This document shows, piece by piece, positions 11,564-23,290 of a stretch of DNA of 64,000 nt. The first letter of the stretch is position 1, and each line of letters starts with the position of its first letter. Under the pieces are notes generated by a model that had not been told where the DNA came from, did not search any database, and worked only from the letters and a program-made list of their open reading frames with translations. Source of the DNA: Cymodocea nodosa (taxonomy: Eukaryota > Streptophyta > Magnoliopsida > Alismatales > Cymodoceaceae). A program made the position numbers and the translations under genes. The stretch spans positions 1,984,001 to 2,048,000 of the forward strand of contig JAZBRI010000011.1 in NCBI GenBank assembly GCA_036874045.1, given 5' to 3'.

Positions 11564-12514
11564 TGTTAGGGAAAGTATTATAGGTGTGGAGTATGCCACA
11601 AGTAGTCCAAGTTCAATTGGAAGCTTGTTAGCAGTAAGTATCCGGTAGTTATATATTTTCGGTAGGTTACAAACCTAAGTATCCGGAAATAAAAGTTAAG
11701 TTGGAGGCTTTGAGTTAACTATCCGAAAGTCAAAAGATTTCAGAGAGTTAAGTTGTAACTATCCGAAATGACTTAAAGGACACTTAAGTGGATCTTCAGA
11801 TAGTTAAGAAGACAAGTATCCAGAAAGCAGTGACTTAAGTGGATCTTTGGATAGTTAGGTAGTAACTATCCGAAGTTCATGAGTTTTTCGGAGGGTTATC
11901 GGCAGAACCTTTCGAAATGCCTGAAAAGACACTTAAGTGAGTTTTCGGATAGTTATACCTTAACTATCCGAAAGACATGCAGTTTTCGATGAGTTATCAG
12001 TATAACCTTTCGAAAGGACAGAGAGAGAAAAGTGACTTTTCGGACAATTACATCTGTAACTGTTCGAAATACAGAATCTCTCGGACAGTTAACTTGATAT
12101 TGTATCGCCCATTCAGAAAGAATATTCTCTTCGGATAGTTAAGTCTGTAACTATCTGAAATGTTGCAGATTTCGAAGAGTTAAGAAGATAAGACTCCGAA
12201 ATTAATAGCCTCTTCTCCGAAACATTGTTTCTCTATTGTAATGGCTTGTATGCAATTAAAGGTTTATAAACCCTAAGTTGGGTAGTATATAAACCTTTAT
12301 GATGTTGTAAAACATTATGGTTGATTGTGCCAAAGCTCATAAGGAACCATCAACTCTCCATGGACGTAGGCTGTTGTTGAACCATGTAAATCTTGTTTCT
12401 TCTCTATATTATTTCTTCTCTTACTCTTCACTCCTAACATCAGTGAGTTTAGAGCTAAGTGTTTCAATATCGTGTCATAGAAGGTTAATTGAACAATTCT
12501 TTAAGAAATCAACA
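11564..12514 (+). repeat. 5' LTR of the Tork element
   Basis: 951 bp, TGTTAGGGAAAG... to ...AAATCAACA. About 500 bp of it (11640-12200) is a chain of imperfect palindromes, for example TTTTCGGATAGTTA then TAACTATCCGAAAG at 11941-11974, spaced by CTTAAGT linkers. Confidence 0.93.
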
Positions 12515-12551
12515 ACTAGTATTAGAGCCAAAGGTTATTTAATTTAACAAA

Positions 12552-13380
12552 ATGGCAAATGATAGAAAGCTCAAGATTGAAAAGTTTGATGGAAAAGATT
12601 TTGGATACTAGAGGTCTCAGATCGAAGACTATTTGTATCAGAAGGATCTTCATCAACCGTTGTTCGAAAGAAAACCAGAGAAGATAGATCAGGAAGAGTG
12701 GGAGTTATTGGACAAAAAAGCTTTAGGTCTCGTCAGGTTGTCACTAGCAAGAAACATTCATTCAAATGTCGCCAAGGAGAAAACAATAGCTAACTTGATG
12801 AAAGCTTTGTCTAATATATATGAGAAGCCTTCAGCTGCCAACAAGGTATTTCTCATGCGTAGATTATTTAATCTGAAAATGCATGAATGTGGAAATGTAA
12901 TTGACCACGTTAATGAGCTAAATACTATTCTAAATCAACTGCACTCAGTAGATATAGTATTTGATGATGAAGTCAGGGCCTTGATTTTATTATCCTCATT
13001 AATAGAAAGTTGGTCTCCTATCGTGACTGGTGTAAGTAGTTCACTAGGTCATGAGAAGCTCAAGATGAGTGACATCCGGGATTTAATTTTGAGTGAGGAC
13101 ATTCGAAGGAAAAGTGAATTGTCAACTTCAACTTCTGCCCTTAGTGTTGAAACTAGACGGAGAAGTAAATCAAAACAATTTAAATCTAAAGGAAGGTCAA
13201 AGTCCAGAGGTACCAGTAAAATGAGAGTAGATATTAAATGTTGGAACTGTAATCAATGGGGGCACTTCAAGTCACAATGTAAGGCTCCCAAGAAAGACAA
13301 CAGAGGGAAGGAATTAGAAGGGGCAGTTGCGAATGTTGTCTCCTACGATTTAGATGATGCCCTAGTATGTTGTGTTGATA
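12552..13380 (+). mobile_element. Tork element gag region (broken)
   Basis: Starts MANDRKLKIEKFDGKDFGY, like the gag start of Tnt1-type elements. The Copia gag domain follows (ALGLVRLSLARNI; LMRRLFNLKMHE; ILLSSLIESWSPIV). A basic Ser/Arg/Lys-rich stretch (about 13150-13225) leads to the CCHC zinc knuckle CWNCNQWGHFKSQC at about 13240-13281, which binds RNA in the family. Confidence 0.87.
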
Positions 13381-13389
13381 GTTCAATTG

Positions 13390-14534
13390 ACTCATGGGTA
13401 TTGGACTCAGGAGCTTCTTTCCACACTACCTACAAGAAGGATTTGTTGCACAGTTATCATGCAACTCCTGTGAAAAAGGTGTACCTAGCTAACAACACAA
13501 GTCTGGATGTGTTGGGAATTGGAGAGGTACACATTAAAACAAAGCAAGGGATATGGAAATTACAAGAAGTTAGATATGTTCCAGATCTTGCAAAGCAATT
13601 AATTTCCATAAGTTCCTTGGACAATGATGGTTATCAGATTGCCTTTGGTGTAGGCAAATGGAAGGTAACCAAAGGTGCAAGGATTATTGCCTTAGGACAG
13701 AGGACATGCACCTTATATTTAACATCGGATCAAGATGACTCCATTGTAGTAGTTAGTGATACTGAAGACACTGACTTATGACATAAAAGATTGGGACACC
13801 TCAGTGAAAATGGACTGAAAGTTTTAGTGGCAGAAGGGAAAATCCCTAAGCTGAAGAATGTCAATTTAGGGATATATGAGGACTGTATTGAGGGAAAGCA
13901 GAAGAAAGTCAGCTTTGCTAGGAATCCTCATGATCCTAAGTCACAGAAATTGAAGCTAGTTCACACAGATGTGTAAGGGCCTGCTCCTATCAGTTCTTTA
14001 GGAGGTGCTCTCTATTATGTCACCTTCATTGATGACAGTACAAGGAAGGTATGAGTTTATTTTCTAAAACAAGTGGAAAATCAGAGTGAAAGAAAAATCA
14101 AATCCATCAAGTCAGATAATGGAGGAGAATATGATAGCCATGAATTTAAAGTTTACTGTGAGGAGCAAGGAATTAGAAGACAGAGGACTGTAGCTGGAAC
14201 TCCACAACAAAATGGAGTTGCTGAAAGGATGAACATGACCCTGAATGAACGGGCAAAATGCATGAGACTGCATGCAGGTTTTCCCAAAACATTTTGGGCA
14301 GAAGCTGTTAATACAGCTGCCTATCTAATAAATAGAGGACCATCCGTCCCAATGGGGCTTAAGAACCCTGAAGAGTTGTGGACAGGGAAAGAGGTCAACT
14401 ATGCTCACTTGAAAGTCTTTGGATCCAAGTCATTTGTCCACTTGAATAGTGACAAAAGAGACAAGTTGGAATCAAAATCACAGATATGTTATTTCATTGG
14501 CTATAGTAAGGATTATTTTGGTTACAGATTCTAG
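13390..14534 (+). mobile_element. Tork element protease and integrase region (broken)
   Basis: Protease active-site motif WVLDSGASFHTT near 13396-13431. Then the pre-integrase region (RLGHLSENGLKVL near 13790) and the integrase core with IKSDNGGEYDSHEF (near 14100-14145) and the catalytic-glutamate context PQQNGVAERMN (near 14200-14235). The C-terminal LKVFGSKSFVHLN motif lies near 14410. Confidence 0.88.
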
Positions 14535-14843
14535 GTAGAAGAAACCAAGAAAATAATTCATGCAAAAGATGTCATATTCATTGAATCCAAGATGTTTAAG
14601 CATAGAGAAAGTGCAGAAGAACAGTAGTTAGAGCTTCACTCTAGAAGTACTGCTGAGATTAGTCTAAATAATGATGTTGAACAACCTTAGAAGGAACCTG
14701 TAGAGGAAATTCAACTTCCAGAGGCTGAACATCAAGAGCATCTAGATGATCAAGAAGATGAAGTTGTCATTAGACAACTTAGAAGGTCTGGAAGGGTCTC
14801 TAGACAACTAGAAAGGTATGTACCATCATTCAATTATCTGTTA

Positions 14844-16419
14844 TTGATGGATGATGGTGAACCTGAAACATATCAGGAAGCAATCTATGCAAGTGATGCA
14901 CATAAATGGGAGTTAGCAATGAAAGAAGAAATGAGATCCCTAGAGAAGAATAATACTTGGGAGCTAACTTCCCTACTAGAAGGAAAGAAAATCCTAGGAA
15001 ACAAGTGGGTGTTTAGGATAAAAGAACAACCAGATGGCAACAAGAAATATAAAGCCAGACTTGTCGTCAAGGGTTTTCAACAAATTCAAGATATAGACTA
15101 TACAGAAGTATTCTCTCCTGTTGTGAAGATGAATACTATTAGAATAGTCTTAAGCATTATTGCTGCAAGAAATTTTCTCTTGGAGCAAATGGATGTAAAG
15201 GTAGCATTCCTACATGGTGACTTGCAGGAAGAACTTTACATGATGTAGCCAGAAGGATTTGCAATTACTGGCAAGAAAAGAAAGACAATTTGTAGATTAC
15301 TGAAAAGTCTATATGGTTTGAAGCAAGCACCACGACAATGGTATAAGAGATTTGATACCTTTATTTGTACCCTAGGCTTCAAAAGATGTGATATAGACTA
15401 TTGCTGCTACATAAAATTGCTAGATGATTGCTTCATTATTCTACTAATTTATGTAGATGATATGTTAATTGCTTGTTCCAGTATGGAACAGATTAAGCAA
15501 TTGAAGAGACAACTGTCAAAAGAATTTGACATGAAGGATATGGGAGAAGCCAAGCAAATCTTGGGTATAAGAATTATCCGAGATAGAGTGGCAAGCACTT
15601 TGAGATTAAATCAGAAGAAGTATCTAGAAAATGTACTGAGGAGATTTAATGTCTAAAATGAGAGGAAGACTAAACTACCTCTCGGACCCCACTTCAAGTT
15701 GCCTAAAGATCAGTCAGCTAAGACTGAAGAAGAAAGGAAAAGAATATCCAGAATACCATATGCTTTAGTAATGGGAAGTTTAATATATGCCATGATATGC
15801 ATAAGACCTGATATATCTCATGCAGTGGGAGTGATCAATATGGCAGAACCAGGAGCTGAGCATTGGTCTACGGTACTGTGGATACTCAGATATCTCAGAT
15901 ATTCCCTAGATGTAGATCTAAATTTCAAGAAAGGACTAGTTGAATTGATTAGCTACTGTGATGCTGATTTAGGAAGAGAGTTGGACAAAAGCAAGACTAC
16001 TTCTCAAGAAAGGACTAGTTGAATTGATTAGCTACTGTGATGCTGATTTAGGAAGAGAGTTGGACAAAAGCAAGACTACTTCAGGTTATGTTTTCTACAT
16101 AGGAAGTACTACAATTAGTTGGAGATCCAAGTTGCAAAGTATTGTTGCACTCTCGACCATAGAAGCTGAATATGTTGTAGTAGCAAAGGCAGTTAAAGAA
16201 AGAATCTGGCTAGAGAATGTACTAGCTGAATTAGAGCACAAACAGAATAGAAGCATTATATTTTGTGGCAATCAAAGTGCAATTTATTTAGTTGAGAATT
16301 CAAAGTTCCATTCAAGGTTCTAGCATATGAGAATGAGATTTCATTTCATAAGGGAAGAGATAGAGCAGAACAAGTTAGATCTTCAAAAGATTGCTGGATC
16401 TGAAAATGTAGCAGATATG
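14844..16419 (+). mobile_element. Tork element RT and RNase H region (broken)
   Basis: RT begins after an acidic linker. Motifs are KARLVVKGFQQ near 15050, MDVKVAFLHGDLQEE near 15189-15235, YGLKQAPRQWYKRF near 15313-15355 and the catalytic YVDDMLIAC near 15449-15476. RNase H follows with YCDADLG and ALSTIEAEYV (near 16147-16176). The end of RNase H continues beyond the nested LTR at 18593. Confidence 0.87.
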
Positions 16420-18592
16420 TGTAAAGTATCAATTTGTGCATTTTCTATATGTTAATTCATGCATATTAAGGATTATAAGTCATCATTATATATGTTCTTA
16501 TGAAATATTACATGAAAATCATATTTTAGAACTATGCATGTTTTATTGGTTAAATAGTCAATAATGCACAAATTTATCCTTTATTAAATTAACACCTAGT
16601 CAATTAGCCCATGTGTAGATATAAGTAATTTATATATTGATTTCATGCATATCTTAAAAGAATTATCATTAAGATATGAAATCAAATAATCCTCAATTGA
16701 GCAAGCAATATATTATGCACATTTCATTTTTTGCTTTATAATTGAGTAGCAATTTATGTGTAATGTGCATATGCATTGTTATCTTTTGAGTTGTTGTAGG
16801 TGAGGACGTGGACCCTTGGATTAAATCATGGGAAATCGACAATTCATGGTCATCCAATTCAAACTCTAAATCAATCCACCAATCAATTAATCAATGATTA
16901 AAACTTGCCTAAATTAGAGGCCATAAATTGGAAGGTGTTTGAATTCTTTCCATAGATGAATGACAAGGGAAGAGAAAAGTGCATGGCCGACCAAGGAAAC
17001 ATCTCATCTCCTTTCTCCTCCATGCAAAGGGCCAAGCAAAGAACTCCAAAGAAAAATTTCGTCCTCCCTTCTTCCAACCAAGGTTGTGGACGAGCTCTCC
17101 TCCAAGGTTCGTGAGCTAGGCGTCTTCCCCCTCATACTAGAAGACCTCCTTCTCTCCACTCTAAGTCGACATACGGAAGGACCTCCACGGGTGAAATCAG
17201 TGGTATTGGAGGCACGTGTGCAGCATTGGAAGAGCTTGGGACGTGATCTTCTGGGAGGTGATCTTCAAGATGAGGTAATAGGAAGCATCAACATTGAGAG
17301 GAAAGCCAATAACTTCATACATCTTAGAAGTGGTTGAAGACATGCAACCACCACTTCAAAGCAACCCTAGAGACCTCTTTTGGACGTGCTACAGGTGGTG
17401 ACAGCCCTGTGGTGTGTTGGTGTGACATGATTCAATGTTGAAAGAGAGCTCGTGCTTGAAGAAAGGTGGAAAATTCAAAGGTATATTGGAGAAGAGAGAT
17501 CCTCATACTTGAATATCAAATTTTCATATCATATGTGTATGAGTATTTAGGTTTTCAATTCATTTGTTATGTGCACATGTAGTATGTTATTTAAATGATG
17601 ATTTTGTTTAAGAATATTAGTTGTTTTACAATATATTTCGTGAAATATAGTTGCTTCATGTGAATATGTGAATGTTGTGCATAAAACTAACTCTTAACCT
17701 TTGTGAATGCGTGTATATCCTATTTGCTGTAAATTCTTGTATGAGCCTTGTTTTGTTATATGTTGTACGACTTGATTTCTCTGAGTTATATGTCATGTTA
17801 TAGCTTGTTTTGTAAGTACTTTAAGTGTACAATACGTATGTAGTGTTGTTGGAATTTTTTAGAATGCATTTCTTTGGTTTTCGATTATTCTTTCGAAGGT
17901 AGCGTTTGCTCTATTTTACTGGTCGAGTGACAGAAATTATGCTCGACACCTTCGCGTTGTCTTGCTTTTGTGTTCCGAAATGTTCTCTTGTAAATTTTCC
18001 TGATTAGAGAAACGAGTTATCTTTCAAGGCGTGGTGATTTCGTAGTGTTTCATGAATATTTGATTGAGTTATGATTTTTACACCAACGATGCATTTTTGG
18101 AAAGTTTTCAAAATTGTTTTGCACACTGTTTGTATATCCGAATTTGGCAGCAACCTAGAGTGAATTAGTCCTAGAAATCACTACCATTTTAAAGATAACT
18201 CGATGACCTTTTCAACCAATATTTTCTCTGGATTTTTCAATGTTCAGGTTCGAAGGAAGAAGAGTTAGAATTCGGACTAATTTATGTGATTCCAGAAATG
18301 TGAACTTAAGATTTTCTTGAGTTTTCTAGCTATTAGCTCTAGAAATTAACAAGTTTTATGCTACTTTTGAAATCTCTATTGTATTTTTGTAAATTGTAAC
18401 TTGATTACACATAATTAGAGTTTTAATTGTGGATTTAATAGAGTGGATGTTTTATCAAACAATCATTTTAATAAAATTATTTAAGACAAACTCCTTGTGG
18501 ATTCGACCCGTACTTGCACATGCTTATTACAATGGGCACCGTGCGCTTGCGGTTATAAATGTAAAATTTGCACTTTTGCCATTAATTTAACA
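16420..18592 (+). mobile_element. Gypsy-type LTR nested in the Tork RNase H
   Basis: About 2.17 kb, TGTAAAGTATCAATTTGTGC... to ...CATTAATTTAACA. Copia coding sequence is interrupted on both sides (GCAGATATG before, ACATAAAAGCGTTACAATATG after). Near the end it has CTCCTTGTGGATTCGACCCG and GTACTTGCAC, a block common near the 3' end of plant Gypsy (Athila/Tat-like) LTRs. There is no internal sequence, so I call it a solo LTR, but I do not see a clean target duplication. A related end block on the other strand lies at 32100-32170. Confidence 0.65.
16960..17337 (+). other. Unrecognised 125-codon open frame inside the Gypsy-type LTR
   Basis: A less AT-rich patch than its surroundings, with an open frame MTREEKSAWPTKETSH... 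ending ...NNFIHLRSG. I recognise no domain, signal peptide or membrane segment. It lies in the middle of an LTR, where transcripts of such elements usually start, so it is more likely leader sequence that is open by chance than a gene. Confidence 0.2.
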
Positions 18593-18801
18593 ACACATAA
18601 AAGCGTTACAATATGCTAACCAAAGTTTTGAATCTACAGAAATTAAGGCTCTATATGGCCTTAATTGGTCTCTTGAAAAACTGAAAAGTACGAGAAGATG
18701 AAGAGTTGATGATTATTTGAGCAGCAGTTGCAATAATCTATAAGCCGAGTGTAGAGATTGATTTTTCTTTCGATCATTGTGACAAACTCCAAGTGGGAGA
18801 T
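18593..18801 (+). mobile_element. End of Tork RNase H and polypurine tract
   Basis: Resumes the RNase H end after the nested LTR (KALQYANQSFE-like coding, by nucleotide reading near 18601-18635), then non-coding sequence. Ends in the polypurine tract CCAAGTGGGAGAT at 18789-18801 directly before the 3' LTR. Confidence 0.75.
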
Positions 18802-19755
18802 TGTTAGGGCAAGTATTACAAGTGTGGAGTATGCCACAAGTAGTCTTGGTTCAATCAGAAGCTTATTAGCAGTAAGTATCTGGTAGTTATATATTTTCGG
18901 TAGGTTACAGACCTAAGTATCTGGAAATAAAAGTTAAGTCGGAGGCTTTGAGTTAACTATCCGAAAGTCAAAAGATTTCGGAGAGTTAAGTTGTAAGTAT
19001 CCGAAATGACTTAAAGGACACTTAAGTGGATCTTTGGATAGTTAAGAAGCCAAGTATCCGGAAAGTAGTGACTTAAGTGGATCTTCGGATAGTTAGGCAG
19101 TAACTATCCGAAGTTCATGAATTTTTCAAAGGGTTATCAGCAGAACCTTCCGAAATGCCTAAAAAGACACTTAAGTGAGTTTTCAGATAATTAAGGTATA
19201 ACTATCCGAAAGACATGCAGTTTTCGGTGAGTTATCAACATAACCTTCCGAAGGACAGAGAGAGAAAAGTAAGTGACTTTTCGGACAGTTAAGTCTGTAA
19301 TTGTCTAAAATATAGAATCTTTGGGACAGTTAACCTAGTACTGTACCACCCGTTCAGAAAGAATATTCTCTTCGGATAGTTAAGTCTGTAACTATCCGAA
19401 ATGTTGCAAATTTCGGAGAGTTAAGAAGATAAGGCTCCGAAATTAATAACCTCTTCTCCGAAGCATTGTTTCTCTACTGTAATGGCTTGTATGTAATTAA
19501 AGGTTTATAAACCCTAAGTTGGGTAGTATATAAACCTTTATGATGTTGTAAAACATTGTAATTGATTGTGCCGAAGCTCATAAGGAACCCTCAACTCTCT
19601 GCGGACGTAGGCTATTACTGAACCACGTAAATCCTATTTCTTCTCTGTATTATTTCTTCTCTTACTCTTCACTCCTAGAATCCGTGAGTTTAGAGCTGAG
19701 TGTTTCAGTATCGTGTCATAGAAGGTTAACTGAACGATTCTTTAATAAATCAACA
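18802..19755 (+). repeat. 3' LTR of the Tork element
   Basis: 954 bp, partner of 11564-12514; same palindrome chain (18890-19440). Followed by target duplication ATATC. Confidence 0.93.
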
Positions 19756-20391
19756 ATATCTATGACTAGATATATATATCTATCAAGTATGATATATATA
19801 TTGTTAATTAATGCTTTTTGTCCTAGATATATCATAATATTTTTAGTCCAAGATTTAGTCAAAAAATTATACACATTTAAACATAGATCCTCATCCCAAT
19901 TTCCAGTTGGTCTCTAGTAATACAATTTTTCAAGAATGGTTGAATTTTATCAAAAAATGTTAAAGCTAACCGATAATTTTCAGTTGGTACTTCAAATTTA
20001 TTAGACCTTCCTATATTCCATTCTTCTCTAGTGATTGGATTTCTAATCAAAATATCGGGTAACAAAATAGCAAACCTTGGTTTGGTTCTGTAAATAATTA
20101 ATCATTCATCTATCCCTATAATATAATCTATTCATTCTAATGTATTGGGTGGAATTCTAGCAGTTTCTTCCATATTCAAATATTCATAACTAATTGAACC
20201 ACGATTAAATGACTTCCATAAAAATCCATCTCTAATATTAGTCATATTTGTAGCTTATAGTCCATGAAATATTTTTCTCTAACACATTCTTTAATTTCTT
20301 TTGACACACAACACAATCTGCATAGATCTTTAACTGATAAGTTACTCAATACTTCCCTTAGTGCATCTAATGGTAATTTCATTAATTCCAT
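19756..20391 (-). pseudogene. F-box gene, N-terminal part
   Basis: Minus-strand ATG at 20391 opens MELMKLPLDALREVLSNLS, then VKDLCRLCCVSKEIKECV: a textbook F-box (about residues 4-40), which binds SKP1 in SCF ubiquitin ligases. After 49 codons there is a TGA. The next frame continues with FBA-like sequence (RDGFLWKSFNRGSISYEY; FAILLPDILIRNPITREEWN; ENYRLALTFFDK), where NPITREEW fits the conserved NPLTRE of FBA domains. Two further TGA stops sit where a tryptophan would fit, consistent with G-to-A decay. The sequence nearest the Tork insertion is AT-rich (TATATATATC) and no longer coding. The F-box pseudogene is the only host gene seen; substrate unknown. Confidence 0.72.
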
Positions 20392-20599
20392 CTGTTGTGA
20401 TTTTTTATAATATAAACAAAATTTTAAACAAAGATAAAATTAACATAGCCACTTACATACCTTCGTGGAGTTAGGTCACAACTCAACAAACTAAGTTCGT
20501 TAAGTAATAACTCTACGATATTACTAACTATAATTAAACTTTCATTGTCTTTTCTTTTTATATTTTTCTACTTATTATATTATACATAGTTGCTAACAA
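20392..20599. other. Gap upstream of the F-box pseudogene
   Basis: AT-rich. Contains one palindrome cluster of the AACTCAACAAACTAAGTTCGTTAAGT type at 20470-20505. No gene or clear promoter seen. Confidence 0.4.
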
Positions 20600-20754
20600 T
20601 AATACTACCTCATTCAGCTTTCCTCCCATAGGAGATATCAATTTCATTAAAAATTCTATTAATAGGGTTAGGCACTACTTGCATTAGCAATCCTCTAGTA
20701 GGTCTAACTTCTATTGATTCCTTCTGTCTAGGAGGTATATTTCTATTCATATTT
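20600..20754 (-). mobile_element. Athila-like gag fragment, distal part
   Basis: Minus-strand coding sequence with NIPPRQKESIEVRPTRGLLM. It continues the gag fragment lying on the other side of the solo LTR 20755-22359. Ends at the target duplication TATTT. Confidence 0.5.
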
Positions 20755-22359
20755 TGTAGGATCGCATAAGAGGGGGGTGAATTGTGTATTTTTAATATTT
20801 TTTGTAATATAATTGAAACTTTAAAACTCAAAAACAAGTCGAGACATTGTTTTCATAAAATCATTTTTATTCAAGATTTCAATTACAATATACAATTCAA
20901 TTCTCCTCAGAAATTGTAGATGCAATTATATTTCGATACTATGTATCATCTAAATAATTTCATAACTACAAATAGAGAAAACTAATTTGCAGAATTTAAA
21001 ACTTTTCTCCCTGTTTGAGATCTTTCTTCTTCTTCTTTTTCTTCTTCAGCAATTCTTCAGTGACGAATATCTTGTCTTTTCATGCTTCATCGAATTTGCT
21101 TTCTTCTAATACTTCAAATCTTCAGTGACGAAAATCTTACCTTTTTATGCTTCACTGAACTTTCTTCCACTTGAGAGATTTTCCCGAGAAGGTGTTTTTG
21201 ATCGTTGAAAAAGATTTTTCTTTTGGTGTGCAGGGATGGTTTGATCCTTGAAAAGATTTTTCGTTTTGTGTGCAAGGATAAATTGATCAACGAGAATTCT
21301 ATGCCTTTTATATTATATCTTCATTTCATGCATATCCTTCACGTTTAACCACTACCAATTTTCCACTTCTCCACGTCTTTTCTTTTTCCTTCATCGAAAC
21401 ACACACGTTCTAACCCACGTTTATATTTCGAATTTTCTTTAATCATCAGTCCTAAATTTCTGAAAAATTTCCTGCAAAATAAACTTTCTCGTCCAAAAGC
21501 TTTTTATCAGTGTAATAAGAAGTCGTCACTTTAATGTTAACTAAACGAGTGACACAAGTATATATATAACTTAACGTTTCTAACTTAACTAGTTCCTCAT
21601 GTGCCATTTCACGTGACAAGTACTGTAGCTAACTCAACGAACTAAGTCTGTGGTGTTATGCTATCTCAATGAACTATCTCCGTTGTGTTATGATAACTCA
21701 ACAAACCATTTCCGTTGTGTTATGATAACTCAACGAACCAGTAATAAACAAATGTTTTTATAAAAAGAATTTTACCACGTGCAAAAATAACAACTTAAGT
21801 TTATAACGCTAACCTAACGCGTTGCCTTAGTGTTCAATATAGCAACTCAACGCGTTTAGTTATGTTAACTTAAAGAGTTAAACATGTGCACCTCACGTGA
21901 TACAATACAACATTCGTAACTTATAATTTCACCACGTGTATAACACTAACTTAACGAGTTCGTCTCTTCTTTTACTCACTAACTTAACAAGTTATCACGT
22001 GACCTATTTTAACCTTTAAGCCTCTAACTTAACGAGTTCTCACGTGACCTCTATACAAACAAAACTCTAACTTAACGAGTTGTCTAAATGTGCACTGTTC
22101 ATGATATAGAAGATATAACATTAAAACATATCATGCTTTTCAATAAAAACACACGTTAACTTAACGTTTAGCTAAATGAGAAATTAATGCAATGAAACAA
22201 CTAGATATTAACTTTAGATCCAATACAGACAAGTATTTATATCAATAAGCTTTTTCTGTATTAATTGATGATTTTAATTTCTTTTCACAAGCAATAGTAA
22301 TTGAGCAAATATGATTATTTTCATTCAGCACACATCATCGAAAAGAAAAATACTCAACA
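20755..22359 (-). mobile_element. Solo LTR of family A
   Basis: 1605 bp, TGTAGGATCGCATAAG... to ...AATACTCAACA. Perfect 5-bp target duplications TATTT at 20750-20754 and 22360-22364; no internal sequence. Interrupts Athila-like gag. Confidence 0.93.
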
Positions 22360-23290
22360 TATTTTGATTTTGAATGGCAGCATCTCCAAATACATGGTCT
22401 AGACAATTGTTTAATTGTTGAATTATGTTTTCTAACTTCTCTATTCTAGATCCTTGTTCAATTAATGCTTAAAACTTATATTTTTGTCATTTATATTTTC
22501 TCCTCCTTGGAAATTGTTATTTCTCCAAGATAGATACGGGTGATTTCTCCAATTAGGGTTATAAGAATTCCCAAAGTTATCTTTCTGGTTTCTAGCATAA
22601 ATAATATCTAAGTCATTAATATTTTCATTCTTTTCTGTTAGTTTTTGATTTAATGATAACTCCTTTATTTTCTTTGTTAGCTCAGTTAATTTAACTTCAA
22701 GCATAGTGCTTGAATCTATTTCATGCATTTCCCTTGGCAATATTCTTTTATCTGTAATAACTTCAACTAAGTTTTTCTACTAAGCAGTTCTTTTTATAAA
22801 GTTTTCTAAGTATGTCCATTCTTCTTCACTACACAATTTTAAAAATCCATTCTAACAAGTAGATTCTAATAAAGATTTAGTTGAAACATCTATGCCCTCA
22901 TAAATTATACCTATTAATTGTGCTTTACTCATTGCATGATGTGGACATTGAGTCAATAAATCTTTAAATCTTTCAAAATATTTCCAGAATGATTCTCCCT
23001 ATTTTTGGCTACACATTAATATTTCCTTTTTCTTTTTAATTATTTGATGTGTTGGATAATATTTTTCGAGAAAAACAGACCTATCTTTGTTTAGGATACA
23101 GAATTTCCCTTAATGATTTTTCTATTGGAGCAACCATATCTTTGTTCTCCTTTAAAAAAAGTTAGCTACATCCTTAAGGATTTTGTTAAAGTTTGTTTCA
23201 GAAAATATTTCAGTATGCCTCTGTGTTGAATAATCCTGTGTAGGTGTTCTTACTAATCATTTAGTGCTAGGAGAACAAGTCCATGTGCTC
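22360..23290 (-). mobile_element. Athila-like Ty3/Gypsy gag fragment (broken)
   Basis: Minus-strand gag of the Athila/Tat type. Motifs are RFKDLLTQCPHHAMSKAQLI (near 22910-22970), a Leu-rich middle, and the hallmark YNPNWRNHPYLSW (near 22525-22565), which corresponds to the YNPGWRNHPNFSW of Athila/Tat gags. No protease or RT follows in this stretch. Confidence 0.75.

Larger units (their letters stand above)
11564..19755 (+). mobile_element. Tork-like Ty1/Copia retrotransposon, both LTRs and target duplication present
   Basis: Both ends are seen: LTRs 11564-12514 and 18802-19755, with perfect 5-bp target duplications ATATC at 11559-11563 and 19756-19760. Primer site at 12517-12528 (TAGTATTAGAGC). 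Gag with CCHC knuckle, protease, integrase, RT and RNase H follow in Copia order. The gag resembles the Tnt1 (TNT 1-94) type, and the tract AAGTGGGAGAT before the 3' LTR is typical of Tork. Full length but broken at several places, with a nested Gypsy-type LTR at 16420-18592. By eye the LTRs differ at about 13 of the first 155 positions, mostly transitions, so the insertion is fairly old (order of a few million years at usual plant rates). Confidence 0.9.

Noticed and set aside
16420-18592. Complete short Gypsy or non-autonomous element in the Tork RNase H
   Set aside because: Only one LTR-like unit is seen, without a second LTR, primer site or internal region.
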